NCBI RefSeq assembly: GCF_001953745.1
Contig: NZ_LWLN01000001.1
Coordinates: forward strand, 2,108,001 to 2,172,000
Origin: Natrinema saccharevitans
GTDB lineage: Archaea > Halobacteriota > Halobacteria > Halobacteriales > Natrialbaceae
Direction: 5' to 3'
Length of the DNA stretch: 64,000 nucleotides
Of this stretch, positions 49,070-58,231 are shown piece after piece. The position numbers were made by a program, and so were the translations under genes. The notes beneath the pieces were generated by a model, which was given only the letters and a program-made list of their open reading frames with translations, did no database searches and was not told the origin of the DNA. Within the stretch, counting starts at the first letter, position 1. Each line of letters starts with the position of its first letter.

Positions 49070-50869
49070 ATGAATTGGTCCCCATCTTCGCCCGACGACG
49101 GCGTTAGCAGGCGCTCGTTTCTGGCCGCCGGCGCGGCCGGTGCTGCAGTGACGACGAGCGGCTGTATCGACAGCGTCCGAAACGTCGTCGAACAGGCGGG
49201 AGACAACCAGTTGACGCTCTCGATCGCGACGCTGCCGGCCGACGCCGACCGGCAAAACGTCCAGATCGCTCGTCGGCTCGAGGCGAACCTCGAGGCCGCC
49301 GGCGTCGACGTCTCGCTGGACATGCGTTCGCCATCGGAGCTACTGAAAGCCGTCCTGATCGACCACGAGTTCGATCTCTACGTCGGCCGCCACCCAGCCG
49401 ACTACGACCCGGACTTCCTCTACGACGCCCTCCACTCCACGTTCGCCCACGAACGAGGATGGCAGAACCCCTTCGGGTTCGCCAACATGTATTTCGACAC
49501 CCTCCTCGAGGAACAGCGTCGACTCGACGGCGAGCAACGAAAGCAACGTCTCGGGTCGGTCCTACACGGCCTGGCTCAAGAGAAACCGTTCGAACCGATC
49601 TGTTTCCCCGACGAGCGCCGCGTCGCGCGGACCGACGAGTTCGAGGGCTGGGACGAGGGCACGCTCCCGACCCGACACGGCTATCTCGGGCTCGAGGGTG
49701 ACGACCGGCTCCATGCCCTCGTAACCGACAGTCGCGTGACGCAGAACCTCAACCCCCTCTCGGCGACGGCACGAGGGCGGGAGACGACGATCGATCTGCT
49801 CTATGACTCGCTGTTGAGCGAGCGCAACGGCGAACTCGTCCCCTGGCTCGCCGAGTCGGTCGAGTGGTCCTCGACGCGGAACGACGACACGAACGGCGAG
49901 CAAAGCGACGCGAACGTCGACGGCGAGCGACGGACCGTCTCGATCACGCTCCGAGAGGACTGTCGGTTTCACGACGGCGAGCCACTGACCGCGTCCGACG
50001 TGGCCTTCACCTACCGGTTCCTCGAGGACACGTCGCTCGGACGTGCGCCCGACTCGCCGGCCCCGAGGTATCGAGGGCAAGTCGAGATGGTCGAATCGAT
50101 CGAGGCCGAAGACGACCGTCGGCTGACGATCTCCCTGCGGGGCGAAACGCCGGCCGGGCGACGGGCACTGACCGTGCCGATCCTCCCCAAACACGTGTGG
50201 CAGGAACTGATCGATCAACGGGCGGCAAACGGCGAGTTCTCCGCGCCACAGGGCCGATGGGTGGCCGTCACCGGGGATCATATCCCGCCGGTCGGGAGCG
50301 GCCCCTACCGGTTCGAGAGCCACACCGAGGACGACCAGCTGATTCTCGGCCAGTACGAGGATCACTTCACGCTGCGGGAGGACGTCGACCTCGGCGAGCC
50401 GGTCCCCGGCGGGATCCGGTTCACCGTTGATCCCGGAAGTACGTCGTCAATCAGGCGGGTCGACGACGGGGGTGCGGATCTGACGGCCTCGATGCTCAAC
50501 GCACACTCGCTCGGAGCCATCCCCGACACCCCGGACGTCCGCCAGCTGTCTTCCCCTCACCGGATCTTCTATTACGTCGGCTTTAACGTCCGCAACGCCC
50601 CGCTCAGTAATCCCCATTTCCGTCGGGCGATCACGCAACTGATCGACAAGGAGACGATCGTCGACGAGGTCTTCTACGATCACGCGACGCCGACCGCGAC
50701 GCCGGTGACCGACGACTGGGTCCCGGCGACCCTCGAGTGGAGCGGCGAAGATCCGGTGACGCCGTTCGTCGGCTCGAACGGTCGTCTCAATGTCGAGGCC
50801 GCGAAATCGGCCTTCGAGACGGCCGGCTTCCGATACGATGATAACGGACGATTGCTTGGAGGCTACTAA
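49070..50869 (+). CDS. Solute-binding lipoprotein, ABC transporter family 5
   Basis: A 599-residue periplasmic-type binding protein of the oligopeptide/nickel family. It has a Tat signal (SRRSFLAAGAAGAAVT) with lipobox TTSGC (cysteine 32). The SBP family 5 core shows FHDGEPLTASDVAFTYRFL, PIPP-type VGSGPYRFES and the hinge region NVRNAPLSNPHFRRAITQLID. Unusually, about 160 residues after the signal repeat the fold's C-terminal style (ADYDPDFLYDALHSTF ... GWQNPFGFANMYFD). No permease or ATPase gene is nearby. The gene is followed after 5 bases by the PAP2 phosphatase gene. Confidence 0.85.
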   Translation: MNWSPSSPDDGVSRRSFLAAGAAGAAVTTSGCIDSVRNVVEQAGDNQLTLSIATLPADADRQNVQIARRLEANLEAAGVDVSLDMRSPSELLKAVLIDHEFDLYVGRHPADYDPDFLYDALHSTFAHERGWQNPFGFANMYFDTLLEEQRRLDGEQRKQRLGSVLHGLAQEKPFEPICFPDERRVARTDEFEGWDEGTLPTRHGYLGLEGDDRLHALVTDSRVTQNLNPLSATARGRETTIDLLYDSLLSERNGELVPWLAESVEWSSTRNDDTNGEQSDANVDGERRTVSITLREDCRFHDGEPLTASDVAFTYRFLEDTSLGRAPDSPAPRYRGQVEMVESIEAEDDRRLTISLRGETPAGRRALTVPILPKHVWQELIDQRAANGEFSAPQGRWVAVTGDHIPPVGSGPYRFESHTEDDQLILGQYEDHFTLREDVDLGEPVPGGIRFTVDPGSTSSIRRVDDGGADLTASMLNAHSLGAIPDTPDVRQLSSPHRIFYYVGFNVRNAPLSNPHFRRAITQLIDKETIVDEVFYDHATPTATPVTDDWVPATLEWSGEDPVTPFVGSNGRLNVEAAKSAFETAGFRYDDNGRLLGGY

Positions 50870-50874
50870 CAGCG

Positions 50875-51738
50875 ATGCTCGCCGAGGTGCTGACACAGGT
50901 CGCCCTCGTTATCGGGATCTTGCTCCCGATCTCGGTCCTCGTCTTTATCGGCCGTGATCGCCTCGTTCGGACTCGAGCCGAGTGGCGTGACCGCCTGCGG
51001 ACGAACGGACCGGTCATCGCCGTGTTGCTCGTCGTGTTGTTAATAAACCGCGTCGCCAGACAGGCGGGTCCGAAGCTCTCCCGAGAGATCGGGATCCATC
51101 TGACCGCGACGTTTTACAACGTCGAAGGGGAGTTCATCCTCCTGTTCAAGTCGGTCGAGACGCCGGAGCTGACGGCGTACTTCGCGTCCGTCTACGTCTT
51201 CGGCTACACGTTCCTGCTGATCTTTCCGGTCATCGCGTATTTCATGCTCTCGGACACGCGGATCTTTCGACGGCTGTTGGCAGCCTACGCCCTCAACTAC
51301 GCGATCGGGCTCGTCCTGTACATCCTCATCATCGCGTACGGCCCGCGGAACGTGATGCCGGCCGAACTCACCGAGCGGATGCTGTACGACACGAACCCCC
51401 AGTACCAGTATCTCACCCGCGAGGTAAACGCCAACACCAACGTCTTCCCGTCGCTGCACACCTCGCTGTCGGCGACCGTCGCGGCGTTCGCGTCGATGAC
51501 GCGTTCGGAGTACCCCAAGTGGTTCCCCATCGCGGTCGTGTTGGCCGCGAGCGTCGCGATCTCGACGATGTATCTCGGGATCCACTGGGGGATCGACGTC
51601 GCCGCTGGACTCGTCCTCGCGGCAGCCTGCGTCGTCCTCTCGGACAAACTGGTCGACCGCTGGTCACTGTCCGACCTGTTCGAGGAGCGTCTCGAGGGGC
51701 TCAGCGACCGACTGCCCTGGCTGTATCGGGAGGAGTGA
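50875..51738 (+). CDS. Membrane PAP2-family phosphatase
   Basis: A 287-residue membrane phosphatase with six predicted helices. The catalytic motifs are PSLHTSLSATVAAF (about residues 194-207, histidine nucleophile support) and MYLGIHWGIDVAAGL (about 228-242); the first motif KxxxxxxRP is weak. It probably removes phosphate from a lipid or isoprenoid phosphate on the outer face. It directly follows the first binding-protein gene and precedes its paralogue, an arrangement that suggests a shared transcript with the former. Confidence 0.85.
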   Translation: MLAEVLTQVALVIGILLPISVLVFIGRDRLVRTRAEWRDRLRTNGPVIAVLLVVLLINRVARQAGPKLSREIGIHLTATFYNVEGEFILLFKSVETPELTAYFASVYVFGYTFLLIFPVIAYFMLSDTRIFRRLLAAYALNYAIGLVLYILIIAYGPRNVMPAELTERMLYDTNPQYQYLTREVNANTNVFPSLHTSLSATVAAFASMTRSEYPKWFPIAVVLAASVAISTMYLGIHWGIDVAAGLVLAAACVVLSDKLVDRWSLSDLFEERLEGLSDRLPWLYREE

Positions 51739-51834
51739 CAACCGGCGGCCGGCGAAGCCGTCCGGCGATCGCCGGCCGTTGACTGAGCGCAATACTGTTA
51801 TATCGTGGCTCTGCAACTATGGTAGACGAACGAA

Positions 51835-53607
51835 ATGAACGGAGGACCAGCCGCACCGAACCGAACGGGCCCGAGTGACGGCGGCTCGAGCATCAGCCGG
51901 CGGAGCGCTCTGGCGGCGGCGGCCGGACTGACGGTCTCGACCAGCGGCTGCATTCGGCAAGCCCGGGACATTCTCGTGCCGAACAACATCCAGCAGCTCT
52001 CGCTGACGATCACGACCCTCCCCGCGGACAGCGACAGACAGAGCATCCGGCTCTCCCGGGAGTTGGCCGACGTCTTCGGGACGGTCGGCATCGACGTCTC
52101 GTTCGATATCCGGTCCCCGGTCGATTTCCGCCGGACGGTGTTGTACGATCACGAGTTCGACGTCTGGATCGCCGAACATCCGGGCGGCACCGATCCGGAC
52201 TTCCTCTACGAGGCGTTGCACTCGGTCTATACCGACGAATCCGGCTGGCAGAACCCCTTCGGGTACACCAACCTGACCGTCGACGACTCCCTCGAGACCC
52301 AGCGCCAACTCGAGGGCGAGAAGCGCCGCGAGGCCGTCACGGACGTCCTCGAGCAGGTCGCGATCGAGCAGCCGTTCGTTCCGATCTGCATCCCGGACCA
52401 GCACCGCGCGGTCAGAACCGATCGGTTCGACTGGGACGAGCGCGCGCTCGCGACCCCACAGGGCTATCTCGGAATCGATCCGGCACCGGACGTCTCGACG
52501 CTGCGGGCCACGCATACCGATTCCCGGCCGACGTCGAACCTCAATCCGCTCGCAGTCGACTATCGAGGGGAGGATCCGTTCGTCGATCTGTTGTACGATT
52601 CGCTGGCGACCGAGACCGCCGACGGCGAGATCGAGCCCTGGTTCGCCCGCTCGTGGGAGTGGGACGCCGGGACGATCGACGTGCGACTCCGGACCGATTG
52701 TCCGTTCCACGACGGCGAGCCGATGACGGCCGAAGATATCGCCTTTACGTATCGGTTCCTCGCGAATACGCGCCTCGACGACTCCGAGGCCGCCGCTCCC
52801 GCGCCCCGCTACCGCGGGCTGGTCGAGGCCGTCGACTCGATCGAGGTCGTCCACCGCGATCGCGTCGAGTTGCGGATCGACGCCGGCCGGCCGGTGGGCG
52901 AGCGGGCGCTGTTGGTTCCGATCCTCCCCGCCCACGTCTGGCGCGAGCGGGCCGGCGGCGCGAACGGCGCGGGGGGTGCGACCATCGCACAGAGGACCGC
53001 GGAAGCGGTCGCGACGGAGAACGTCCCGCCGATCGGGAGCGGCCCGTTCCAGTTCGCGGAGCGGACCGAAGGCGAGGGACTCACGCTCGAGCGGTTCGAC
53101 GGCCACTTCACGCTGCGATCGGGCGTCGATCTCCCGGCACCGACCGTCGACGAACTGACCGTCAGGGTCGATCCGCCCGGGGCGGCCGCCCAGCGGGTCG
53201 TCGACGACACCGCCGACGTGACGACCTCGCCCCTCGAGGCGAACGTCGTCGCCGGCGTCGATCAGTCCGGCAGTACCCGCGTCCTCGAGTCGCCGTCGTG
53301 GTCGTTCTACTGTCTCGGGTTCAACGCGCGGGACGCGCCGTTTAGCAACCCCCGGTTCCGCCGCGTCATCGCGCAGTTGATCGACAAGGAGTGGTTGGTC
53401 GACGAGGTGTTCCACGGCCACGCGCGGCCCGTCGCCACGCCGGTGACCGAGGAGTGGACCCCCGAGAGCCTCGAGTGGAACGGTACCGATCCCGAAACGC
53501 CGTTTCTCGGAACGGACGGCGAGGTCGACGAGGACGCGGTCGAGGTGGCCTTCGAATCGGCCGGCTTCCGCTACGACGATCGCGGCCGGCTCCGAGTCAG
53601 ACAGTAG
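51835..53607 (+). CDS. Solute-binding lipoprotein, paralogue of the gene at 49070
   Basis: A 590-residue homologue of the protein at 49070, alike along its whole length. The Tat signal (SRRSALAAAAGLTVS) ends in lipobox STSGC (cysteine 39). Shared blocks include GWQNPFGYTNLTVD, DCPFHDGEPMTAEDIAFTYRF, PPIGSGPFQFAE and the end FESAGFRYDDRGRL. The ligand is unknown; the nickel/oligopeptide family covers metals, peptides and more. It has its own TTATAT promoter 35 bases before the ATG. No transporter channel genes are adjacent. Confidence 0.85.
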   Translation: MNGGPAAPNRTGPSDGGSSISRRSALAAAAGLTVSTSGCIRQARDILVPNNIQQLSLTITTLPADSDRQSIRLSRELADVFGTVGIDVSFDIRSPVDFRRTVLYDHEFDVWIAEHPGGTDPDFLYEALHSVYTDESGWQNPFGYTNLTVDDSLETQRQLEGEKRREAVTDVLEQVAIEQPFVPICIPDQHRAVRTDRFDWDERALATPQGYLGIDPAPDVSTLRATHTDSRPTSNLNPLAVDYRGEDPFVDLLYDSLATETADGEIEPWFARSWEWDAGTIDVRLRTDCPFHDGEPMTAEDIAFTYRFLANTRLDDSEAAAPAPRYRGLVEAVDSIEVVHRDRVELRIDAGRPVGERALLVPILPAHVWRERAGGANGAGGATIAQRTAEAVATENVPPIGSGPFQFAERTEGEGLTLERFDGHFTLRSGVDLPAPTVDELTVRVDPPGAAAQRVVDDTADVTTSPLEANVVAGVDQSGSTRVLESPSWSFYCLGFNARDAPFSNPRFRRVIAQLIDKEWLVDEVFHGHARPVATPVTEEWTPESLEWNGTDPETPFLGTDGEVDEDAVEVAFESAGFRYDDRGRLRVRQ

Positions 53608-53658
53608 CGCCGAAGCCGGGGCTGTCGGGAACGGAAAACGGCGAAAACGGAGCGAGCG

Positions 53659-54039
53659 TTACTGGTCTTCGAGCGCGTCGGCGATCCGCTTGAGCGCGCG
53701 GGTCTGGTCGCGCAGTTCGTCGCGCATCTGTCGGACTTCGCGGACGAGTTCCTCGTTGCTTTCGTCCTGTCCGCTGCCGCCGGGACCGCCCGGACCGGGA
53801 CCGCCGGGGCCGCCGCCCATCATGCCGCCCATCATCTGTGCGAACGGGTTGCCGCCACCCATACCACCGGGACCGCCGGGGCCGCCACCGCCGCCGAACG
53901 GGCTCTCGGGGGGCTCGCCCTCGCCCTCTCCTTCTTCGGCGCGCTTCTCGCGGATCTCTTCGACTCGCTCTCGGAAGGATTTCTCCTCGCTTTCCTCACC
54001 GGCGTCGCCGTCGTCGGGTGCTTCGTTGTCGTCCGTCAT
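53659..54039 (-). CDS. Gly/Met/Pro-rich acidic small protein
   Basis: A 126-residue protein in three parts: an acidic helix (residues 1-40, EEKSFRERVEEIREKRAEEG), a low-complexity centre rich in Gly, Pro and Met (about 45-90, e.g. FAQMMGGMMGGGPGG), and a C-terminal coiled coil (EELVREVRQMRDELRDQTRA, LKRIADALEDQ). The layout suggests an oligomerising helix with a flexible linker. Not recognised; conserved style seen in haloarchaea. ATG 54039 is selected by composition. MITE-like copy C lies upstream. Confidence 0.65.
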   Translation of the reverse strand: MTDDNEAPDDGDAGEESEEKSFRERVEEIREKRAEEGEGEGEPPESPFGGGGGPGGPGGMGGGNPFAQMMGGMMGGGPGGPGPGGPGGSGQDESNEELVREVRQMRDELRDQTRALKRIADALEDQ

Positions 54040-54148
54040 ACCCTCGGATTCTGGTGCGGCGGGGAAAAGGGTTGCCATGTCTCGGATGCGGCCGCCGATC
54101 ATCGCTCGCCGCGACCCGGATCCGGCGGGTAGCCTCGCCGCCACTATA

Positions 54149-54234
54149 CTATAGTAGCCGCTGAAAGTCATTGCACACCTGATCGCACGACTGCTTCGCG
54201 ATCAGTGTGTAGATCGCTTCAGTGGCTACTATAG
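54149..54234. mobile_element. MITE-like palindromic element, copy C
   Basis: An 86-base element, the best preserved of the three. The left end CTATAGTAGCCGCTGAAAG and the right end on the other strand CTATAGTAGCCACTGAAGC match at 16 of 19 positions. The centre again carries GATCGCACG/CGCGATC symmetry. It lies in the gap between the Gly-rich gene and DUF2797, ending 7 bases from the DUF2797 stop codon. Confidence 0.82.
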
Positions 54235-54241
54235 GTCGCCG

Positions 54242-55003
54242 TCAGGTGCCAAACGAGCCGAGCGACGACTGCAGCGACCGGTCGGTCCGCCTCGCCTCGA
54301 GGTCGTGGCCGACGAGATCGCGCATGTCGACGGCGTAGGTCGTCCCGCCGGTCCGCACCACGAGCAGTCGGCCCTTGACGCCGACGACGGTCCCCGAGGC
54401 GATCGTCTCGCGAACCGGCCGGGCGTCGGGGTCGATACCGTAGTCGAACCGGTACCGATCGATGACGTCGAACTCGGCGAGGACGGCCTCCCAGCCGGCC
54501 TCGTCGACGGTCGCGGCGAGCGAGGCGACCTTCGCCGGCGTCCGGACGCGGTCGACCAGCCGCTCGGCGATCTCGGCCTCGAGTTCGCGCGCGATGCGGC
54601 CGTTCGAGACGGTGTGGACGTGGGCCCCCCGGTCGGCTCCCTGTTCGCGCAGCCGGGTCTCGAGCCGCCGATGTTTGGTGACGCCGACCTTGAACGTGTC
54701 CGGGGCGAATGCGGCGATGTAGACGGCGTGGTCCTCGTCACAGTCCATCTCGTCTTTCAGGCAGGTGCCGGTACAGCGGGCACAGACCCACGTGCTGGTG
54801 TGGTACTCGCAGTGGGGCGTCGACGGCCGATCGCAGGCGACGTGGGTCCCCGACTCGTCGATCGTGCCGGCACAGTGGCGGTCCCCGAGCGAGTACGCGA
54901 GGTCGTCGCCGGCCGCGAGCGAGCGGGCGTCGATTTCCCCGCCGCCGTCGCTGACCAGCAGCGCCGATCCCCGGCCGCTCGGTTCGTAGCCGACCAGTTG
55001 CAC
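54242..55003 (-). CDS. DUF2797 protein with zinc-binding cysteines
   Basis: A 253-residue DUF2797 protein. The N-terminal half carries seven cysteines (44, 57, 65, 74, 77, 81, 88; CARCTGTC and others) and H68, probably one or two zinc sites. It is followed by AVYIAAFAPDTFKVGVTKHR, a segment resembling the GIY-YIG nuclease start, with TRLREQGA shortly after. The C-terminus (about 205-253) is a small beta domain. Nucleic acid binding is likely but unproven. Stop codon lies 7 bases from MITE-like copy C. Confidence 0.82.
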   Translation of the reverse strand: MQLVGYEPSGRGSALLVSDGGGEIDARSLAAGDDLAYSLGDRHCAGTIDESGTHVACDRPSTPHCEYHTSTWVCARCTGTCLKDEMDCDEDHAVYIAAFAPDTFKVGVTKHRRLETRLREQGADRGAHVHTVSNGRIARELEAEIAERLVDRVRTPAKVASLAATVDEAGWEAVLAEFDVIDRYRFDYGIDPDARPVRETIASGTVVGVKGRLLVVRTGGTTYAVDMRDLVGHDLEARRTDRSLQSSLGSFGT

Positions 55004-55106
55004 GCGTCCGGGTTGGGACCGGGCGCAAATAGACGTAGCGCTCCCGTCCGACGGACGGCGAGGCCCGACCCGTGGCCTATATGTCGGCTCGAGAGAACCC
55101 GCCCGT

Positions 55107-55253
55107 ATGGATCGGTCGGAACTGCGGCGGCGGGACCTCCTCGCCGCGGCGTCGGGCGGCTGCGTGGTACTTGCGGGCTGTACGGACGGTGGACTGCTCA
55201 GTAAGTCGCCGGCGTACGGCGAGTCGTACGGACGAAACTACGGGGGCGAGTGA
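55107..55253 (+). CDS. Tiny lipoprotein leader overlapping the beta-helix gene
   Basis: A 48-codon frame MDRSELRRRDLLAAASGG followed by CVVLAGC and TDGG: a Tat-like start with lipobox VLAGC (cysteine 25), then SPAYGESYGRNYGGE and a TGA that overlaps the GTG start of the next gene (GTGA). The next gene lacks any signal, so this may be its detached export leader, either by a frameshift or as a separate short lipoprotein. Real coding is likely from composition. Confidence 0.6.
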   Translation: MDRSELRRRDLLAAASGGCVVLAGCTDGGLLSKSPAYGESYGRNYGGE

Positions 55254-56755
55254 ACGTGGCCGACGAAACCCCGCGGCTCGGACTGGGAACGTACGAGCCC
55301 GGCGAGGAGTGGGACCACACCGACACTGTCGAGGCGGTCGATCGCCACGCCATCGTCCGCGGGCCGATCGCCGATCGACCCGAAGCGGGCGAGTACGACG
55401 ACGAACTCTACCACGCCACCGATCAGGGGATCACCTGGCGGTGGGACGAGGCCGACGGGGACTGGGTCTACTTCGGCGGTCGGGGGAGCGCCGAGCGGCC
55501 GGTCCCCGGGACGAGTCACTTCGAGGCGGCGACGATGACCCGCGCCAGCACCGCGGAGTCGCCCGTCTGGAACGTCGAGGCTCACGGGATCGAGGGCGAC
55601 GGCGAAACCGAAGTCGGAGCGGCCGTTCACGACCTCCTCGAGACGGTCCACGAGGCCGGCGGCGGGATCGTCTACTTCCCGCCGGGTCGCTACCTCCTCG
55701 AGCGGACGCCGCTGATCGGCGACGACACGATCCTGCAGGGCGCGGGTCGAGCGACGGTCCTCGAGGGACCCCGTCCCGAGGGCGAGGAGGGGCGAGCACT
55801 GCTCTCGAACAGGGGCTTCGACGCGACGGGGTACGACGGCGCGTCGAACTGGGGCGTTCGCGATCTCCGGATCGACGCGCCGGAATCGACGGGGATCATG
55901 CCGGCCCACGCCGAGAACGTCCGGCTGGAAGGGATCTACGGCGACCGGATCCACTACCACCACGTCGACGTCGTCTCCGCGAAGAACGTCACCGTGGACG
56001 GCTACTGGGCGACCCGCGGCGGCGAGGGCGGCTCCGACGCGCCGGTCCAGTTCGACAACCAGAACGAGGGAACCGGTGTGAACGGCGTGTGGGACGGGAA
56101 GCGGGAGTCGCTGGTCACCGACGACGGGACCCCGACGCGGAACTGTACGCTCACGAACTTCGAGATCGATCCGACGAACGGTCCCGAGTACGGCGTTCAC
56201 CTCCACCGGGACGGCACCGAGTCGATCACGATCGAGAACGGGTACATCACCGGCTGCGGGTATTCGGCCATCAGGGCCGACACCGGCGGGCTGGTCGCGG
56301 ATTTGACGATCAACGCCGTCTCGTGTATCGACAACGCGCGAGGGATCTCGCTGGGCCACGTCGCGGACGGCCGGCGGGAACTGACGATCAGTAACGTCAC
56401 GATCAGGACCGACGACGACGCGACGGCCGCCGGCTCGGGGCTGTACGCGGCCGGCTTCGACGGCGCGACCGTCTCGAACGTCGTCGTCGACGGCGAGTTC
56501 ACGAACGCCGTCGTCTTCGACGACATGGACGATCTGAAGCTACACGGGGTCACCGCGAAGGGAGCCAGAGACCAGTCGTTTCGCTTCAGGGAGGGCGTCG
56601 ACGCGACGCTGACGACCGCCCGTGCGGCAGACTGCGGGACCGCGGCGATCTACTCGGGACCCGACAGCAGCGTCGCCTACGGCGGCGTCACGTTCGAGAA
56701 CGTCGGTCGCCGCGTCGAGGTCGACGGCCAACTCCGAGAGTGGACCACGTCCTGA
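55250..56755 (+). CDS. Right-handed parallel beta-helix protein (pectate lyase/GH28-like fold)
   Basis: A 501-residue protein. After ~100 residues of unassigned N-terminal domain comes HGIEGDGETEVGAAVHDLLE, the start of GH28-like pectate lyase superfamily domains, with GGGIVYFPPGRYLL and ILQGAGRATVLEG. From about 210 to 480 repeated rungs follow (e.g. NVRLEGIYGDRIHYHH, SITIENGYITGCGYSAI, LTISNVTIRTDDD). Catalytic Asp triads of GH28 are not clear, so enzyme activity is uncertain. GTG start overlaps the tiny lipoprotein's stop. Without that leader it would be cytoplasmic, odd for this fold. Confidence 0.78.
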   Translation: MNVADETPRLGLGTYEPGEEWDHTDTVEAVDRHAIVRGPIADRPEAGEYDDELYHATDQGITWRWDEADGDWVYFGGRGSAERPVPGTSHFEAATMTRASTAESPVWNVEAHGIEGDGETEVGAAVHDLLETVHEAGGGIVYFPPGRYLLERTPLIGDDTILQGAGRATVLEGPRPEGEEGRALLSNRGFDATGYDGASNWGVRDLRIDAPESTGIMPAHAENVRLEGIYGDRIHYHHVDVVSAKNVTVDGYWATRGGEGGSDAPVQFDNQNEGTGVNGVWDGKRESLVTDDGTPTRNCTLTNFEIDPTNGPEYGVHLHRDGTESITIENGYITGCGYSAIRADTGGLVADLTINAVSCIDNARGISLGHVADGRRELTISNVTIRTDDDATAAGSGLYAAGFDGATVSNVVVDGEFTNAVVFDDMDDLKLHGVTAKGARDQSFRFREGVDATLTTARAADCGTAAIYSGPDSSVAYGGVTFENVGRRVEVDGQLREWTTS

Positions 56756-56831
56756 CTGGGAGGACCCGACGGCGACTCGCGAGCGCTCGAGACGGCCAAG
56801 ACCTATCCGGGGCGGCCGCAAACAGGGAGCC

Positions 56832-57176
56832 ATGACCCTCGAGGGATCGCTCGAGACGGCGGCGGACGGCTCGAGAGACGCCGTCATGTTCGTGTTCACC
56901 GTGACCAACGCGGGCGAGGAGTCGATCGAACTCGACTTCACCGACGCCTGCAAGGCGGAGTTTCTCGTCGTGGACGGCGGCGCGGAGGTCTGGCGGTTCA
57001 GCGAGGGGCGAGCCTTCGCGCAGATGCTGAGTTCGGACCGCCTCGATCCCGGCGAGTCGACGACCTACGAGGCGGAGTGGTCCGATCCCGAATCGGGCGA
57101 GCACACCGCGATCGCGAAATTACGGGCGCGAGAGCGGACCTGCGAGGCGACGACGACGGTCGCGGTTCCGGACTGA
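56832..57176 (+). CDS. BsuPI-like intracellular proteinase inhibitor domain protein
   Basis: A 114-residue all-beta protein. MTLEGSLETAADGSRDAVMF leads to VFTVTNAGEESIELDFTDAC, then VDGGAEVWRFSEGRAFAQML and LDPGESTTYEAEWSDPE, the pattern of the BsuPI family (intracellular subtilisin inhibitor-like). It has no signal peptide. GGGAGCC just before the ATG at 56832 could be a weak ribosome site. It may restrain proteases; only the fold is reasonably certain. Confidence 0.75.
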   Translation: MTLEGSLETAADGSRDAVMFVFTVTNAGEESIELDFTDACKAEFLVVDGGAEVWRFSEGRAFAQMLSSDRLDPGESTTYEAEWSDPESGEHTAIAKLRARERTCEATTTVAVPD

Positions 57177-57300
57177 ACGGGTGGGGACTCCCGCGAGGCG
57201 AAACCGGCGGATCGCGTATTTGCCTTTCTGAAATCAGTTTTAACCGTACCCGAACTCTCTTTCGTTAGACGAAGGGGAACTATTGTGCTTCTCCATAGGG

Positions 57301-57306
57301 TATAAA
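57301..57306 (+). promoter_or_regulatory. TATA box of the cbiX-DR2241 operon
   Basis: TATAAA centred 27.5 bases before ATG 57331, which fits a leaderless transcript exactly. Confidence 0.75.
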
Positions 57307-57330
57307 CCGGCTCCGTCCGAACGGTCGCGC

Positions 57331-58230
57331 ATGCAAGCGCTGGTCATCGCGGCACACGGATCGCACCTGAATCCGGACGCCTCGGACCCCACCTACGCCC
57401 ACGCGGACACGATCCGCGAGACGGGCGCGTTCGACGAAGTCCGAGAGGCGTTCTGGAAGGAGGAACCCCACTTCCGCGAGGTCATCCGAACGCTCGAGTC
57501 CGACGAGGTGTTCGTCGTCCCGCTGTTTATCAGCGAGGGCTACTTCACCGAGCAGGTCATCCCGCGGGAACTCCGGCTCGACGACTGGGACCCCGACAAG
57601 TGGGAGTCCGACGGTACCAGCGCCTCCCAGGCCACCCTCGAGGCCGAGGACGTGGGCAAGACGATCCACTACTGCGGGCCGGTCGGGACCCACGACGCGA
57701 TGACAGACGTGATCGTCCAGCGCGCCGAAACCGCGACGGGCGATCCGGACGTCGGCGACGGGGTCGGCCTCTCGGTCGTCGGCCACGGTACCGACCGCAA
57801 CGAGAACTCCGCGAAGGCCATCGAGTACCACAGCGACTGCATCGCCGAGCGCGACCGCTTCGACGAGGTGAAGGCGCTGTTCATGGACGAGGAGCCGGAG
57901 GTCGACGACGTCACCGATTACTTCGAGAGCGACGACATCGTCGTCGTGCCGCTCTTTATCGCCGACGGCTACCACACGCAGGAGGACATCCCCGAGGACA
58001 TGGGCCTGACCGAGGACTACCGGCTCGGCTGGGACGTGCCGAGCGAGGTCGACGGCCACCGGATCTGGTACACGGGCGCGGTCGGCACCGAGGACCTGAT
58101 GGCCGACGTCGTCCTCGAGCGGGCCGCGGACGCCGGGGCCGACATCGGCGACGCCCGCGAGGCGGTCCGTGAGCTTGCCGCCTCGGTCGCGGAGCCGGAA
58201 CCGAACGCGGGAGCGGGCGCGGGGGACTGA
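57331..58230 (+). CDS. Tandem-domain CbiX-like cobalto/ferrochelatase
   Basis: A 299-residue protein of two CbiX/SirB domains in a row. The first starts LVIAAHGSHLNPDASDPTY (histidine 9) with FVVPLFISEGYFTEQVIPREL; the second repeats VVGHGTDRNENSAKAIEYH (near 150) and VVVPLFIADGYHTQEDIPEDM. Each chelatase site therefore has its own histidines, including the H/E pair after VPLFI. It inserts cobalt or iron into sirohydrochlorin-type rings. Unlike the cob operon CbiX it has no ferredoxin domain; that role may be taken by the following DR2241-like gene, which starts one base after its stop. The tail is Ala/Gly-rich. Confidence 0.88.
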   Translation: MQALVIAAHGSHLNPDASDPTYAHADTIRETGAFDEVREAFWKEEPHFREVIRTLESDEVFVVPLFISEGYFTEQVIPRELRLDDWDPDKWESDGTSASQATLEAEDVGKTIHYCGPVGTHDAMTDVIVQRAETATGDPDVGDGVGLSVVGHGTDRNENSAKAIEYHSDCIAERDRFDEVKALFMDEEPEVDDVTDYFESDDIVVVPLFIADGYHTQEDIPEDMGLTEDYRLGWDVPSEVDGHRIWYTGAVGTEDLMADVVLERAADAGADIGDAREAVRELAASVAEPEPNAGAGAGD

Positions 58231-58231
58231 C

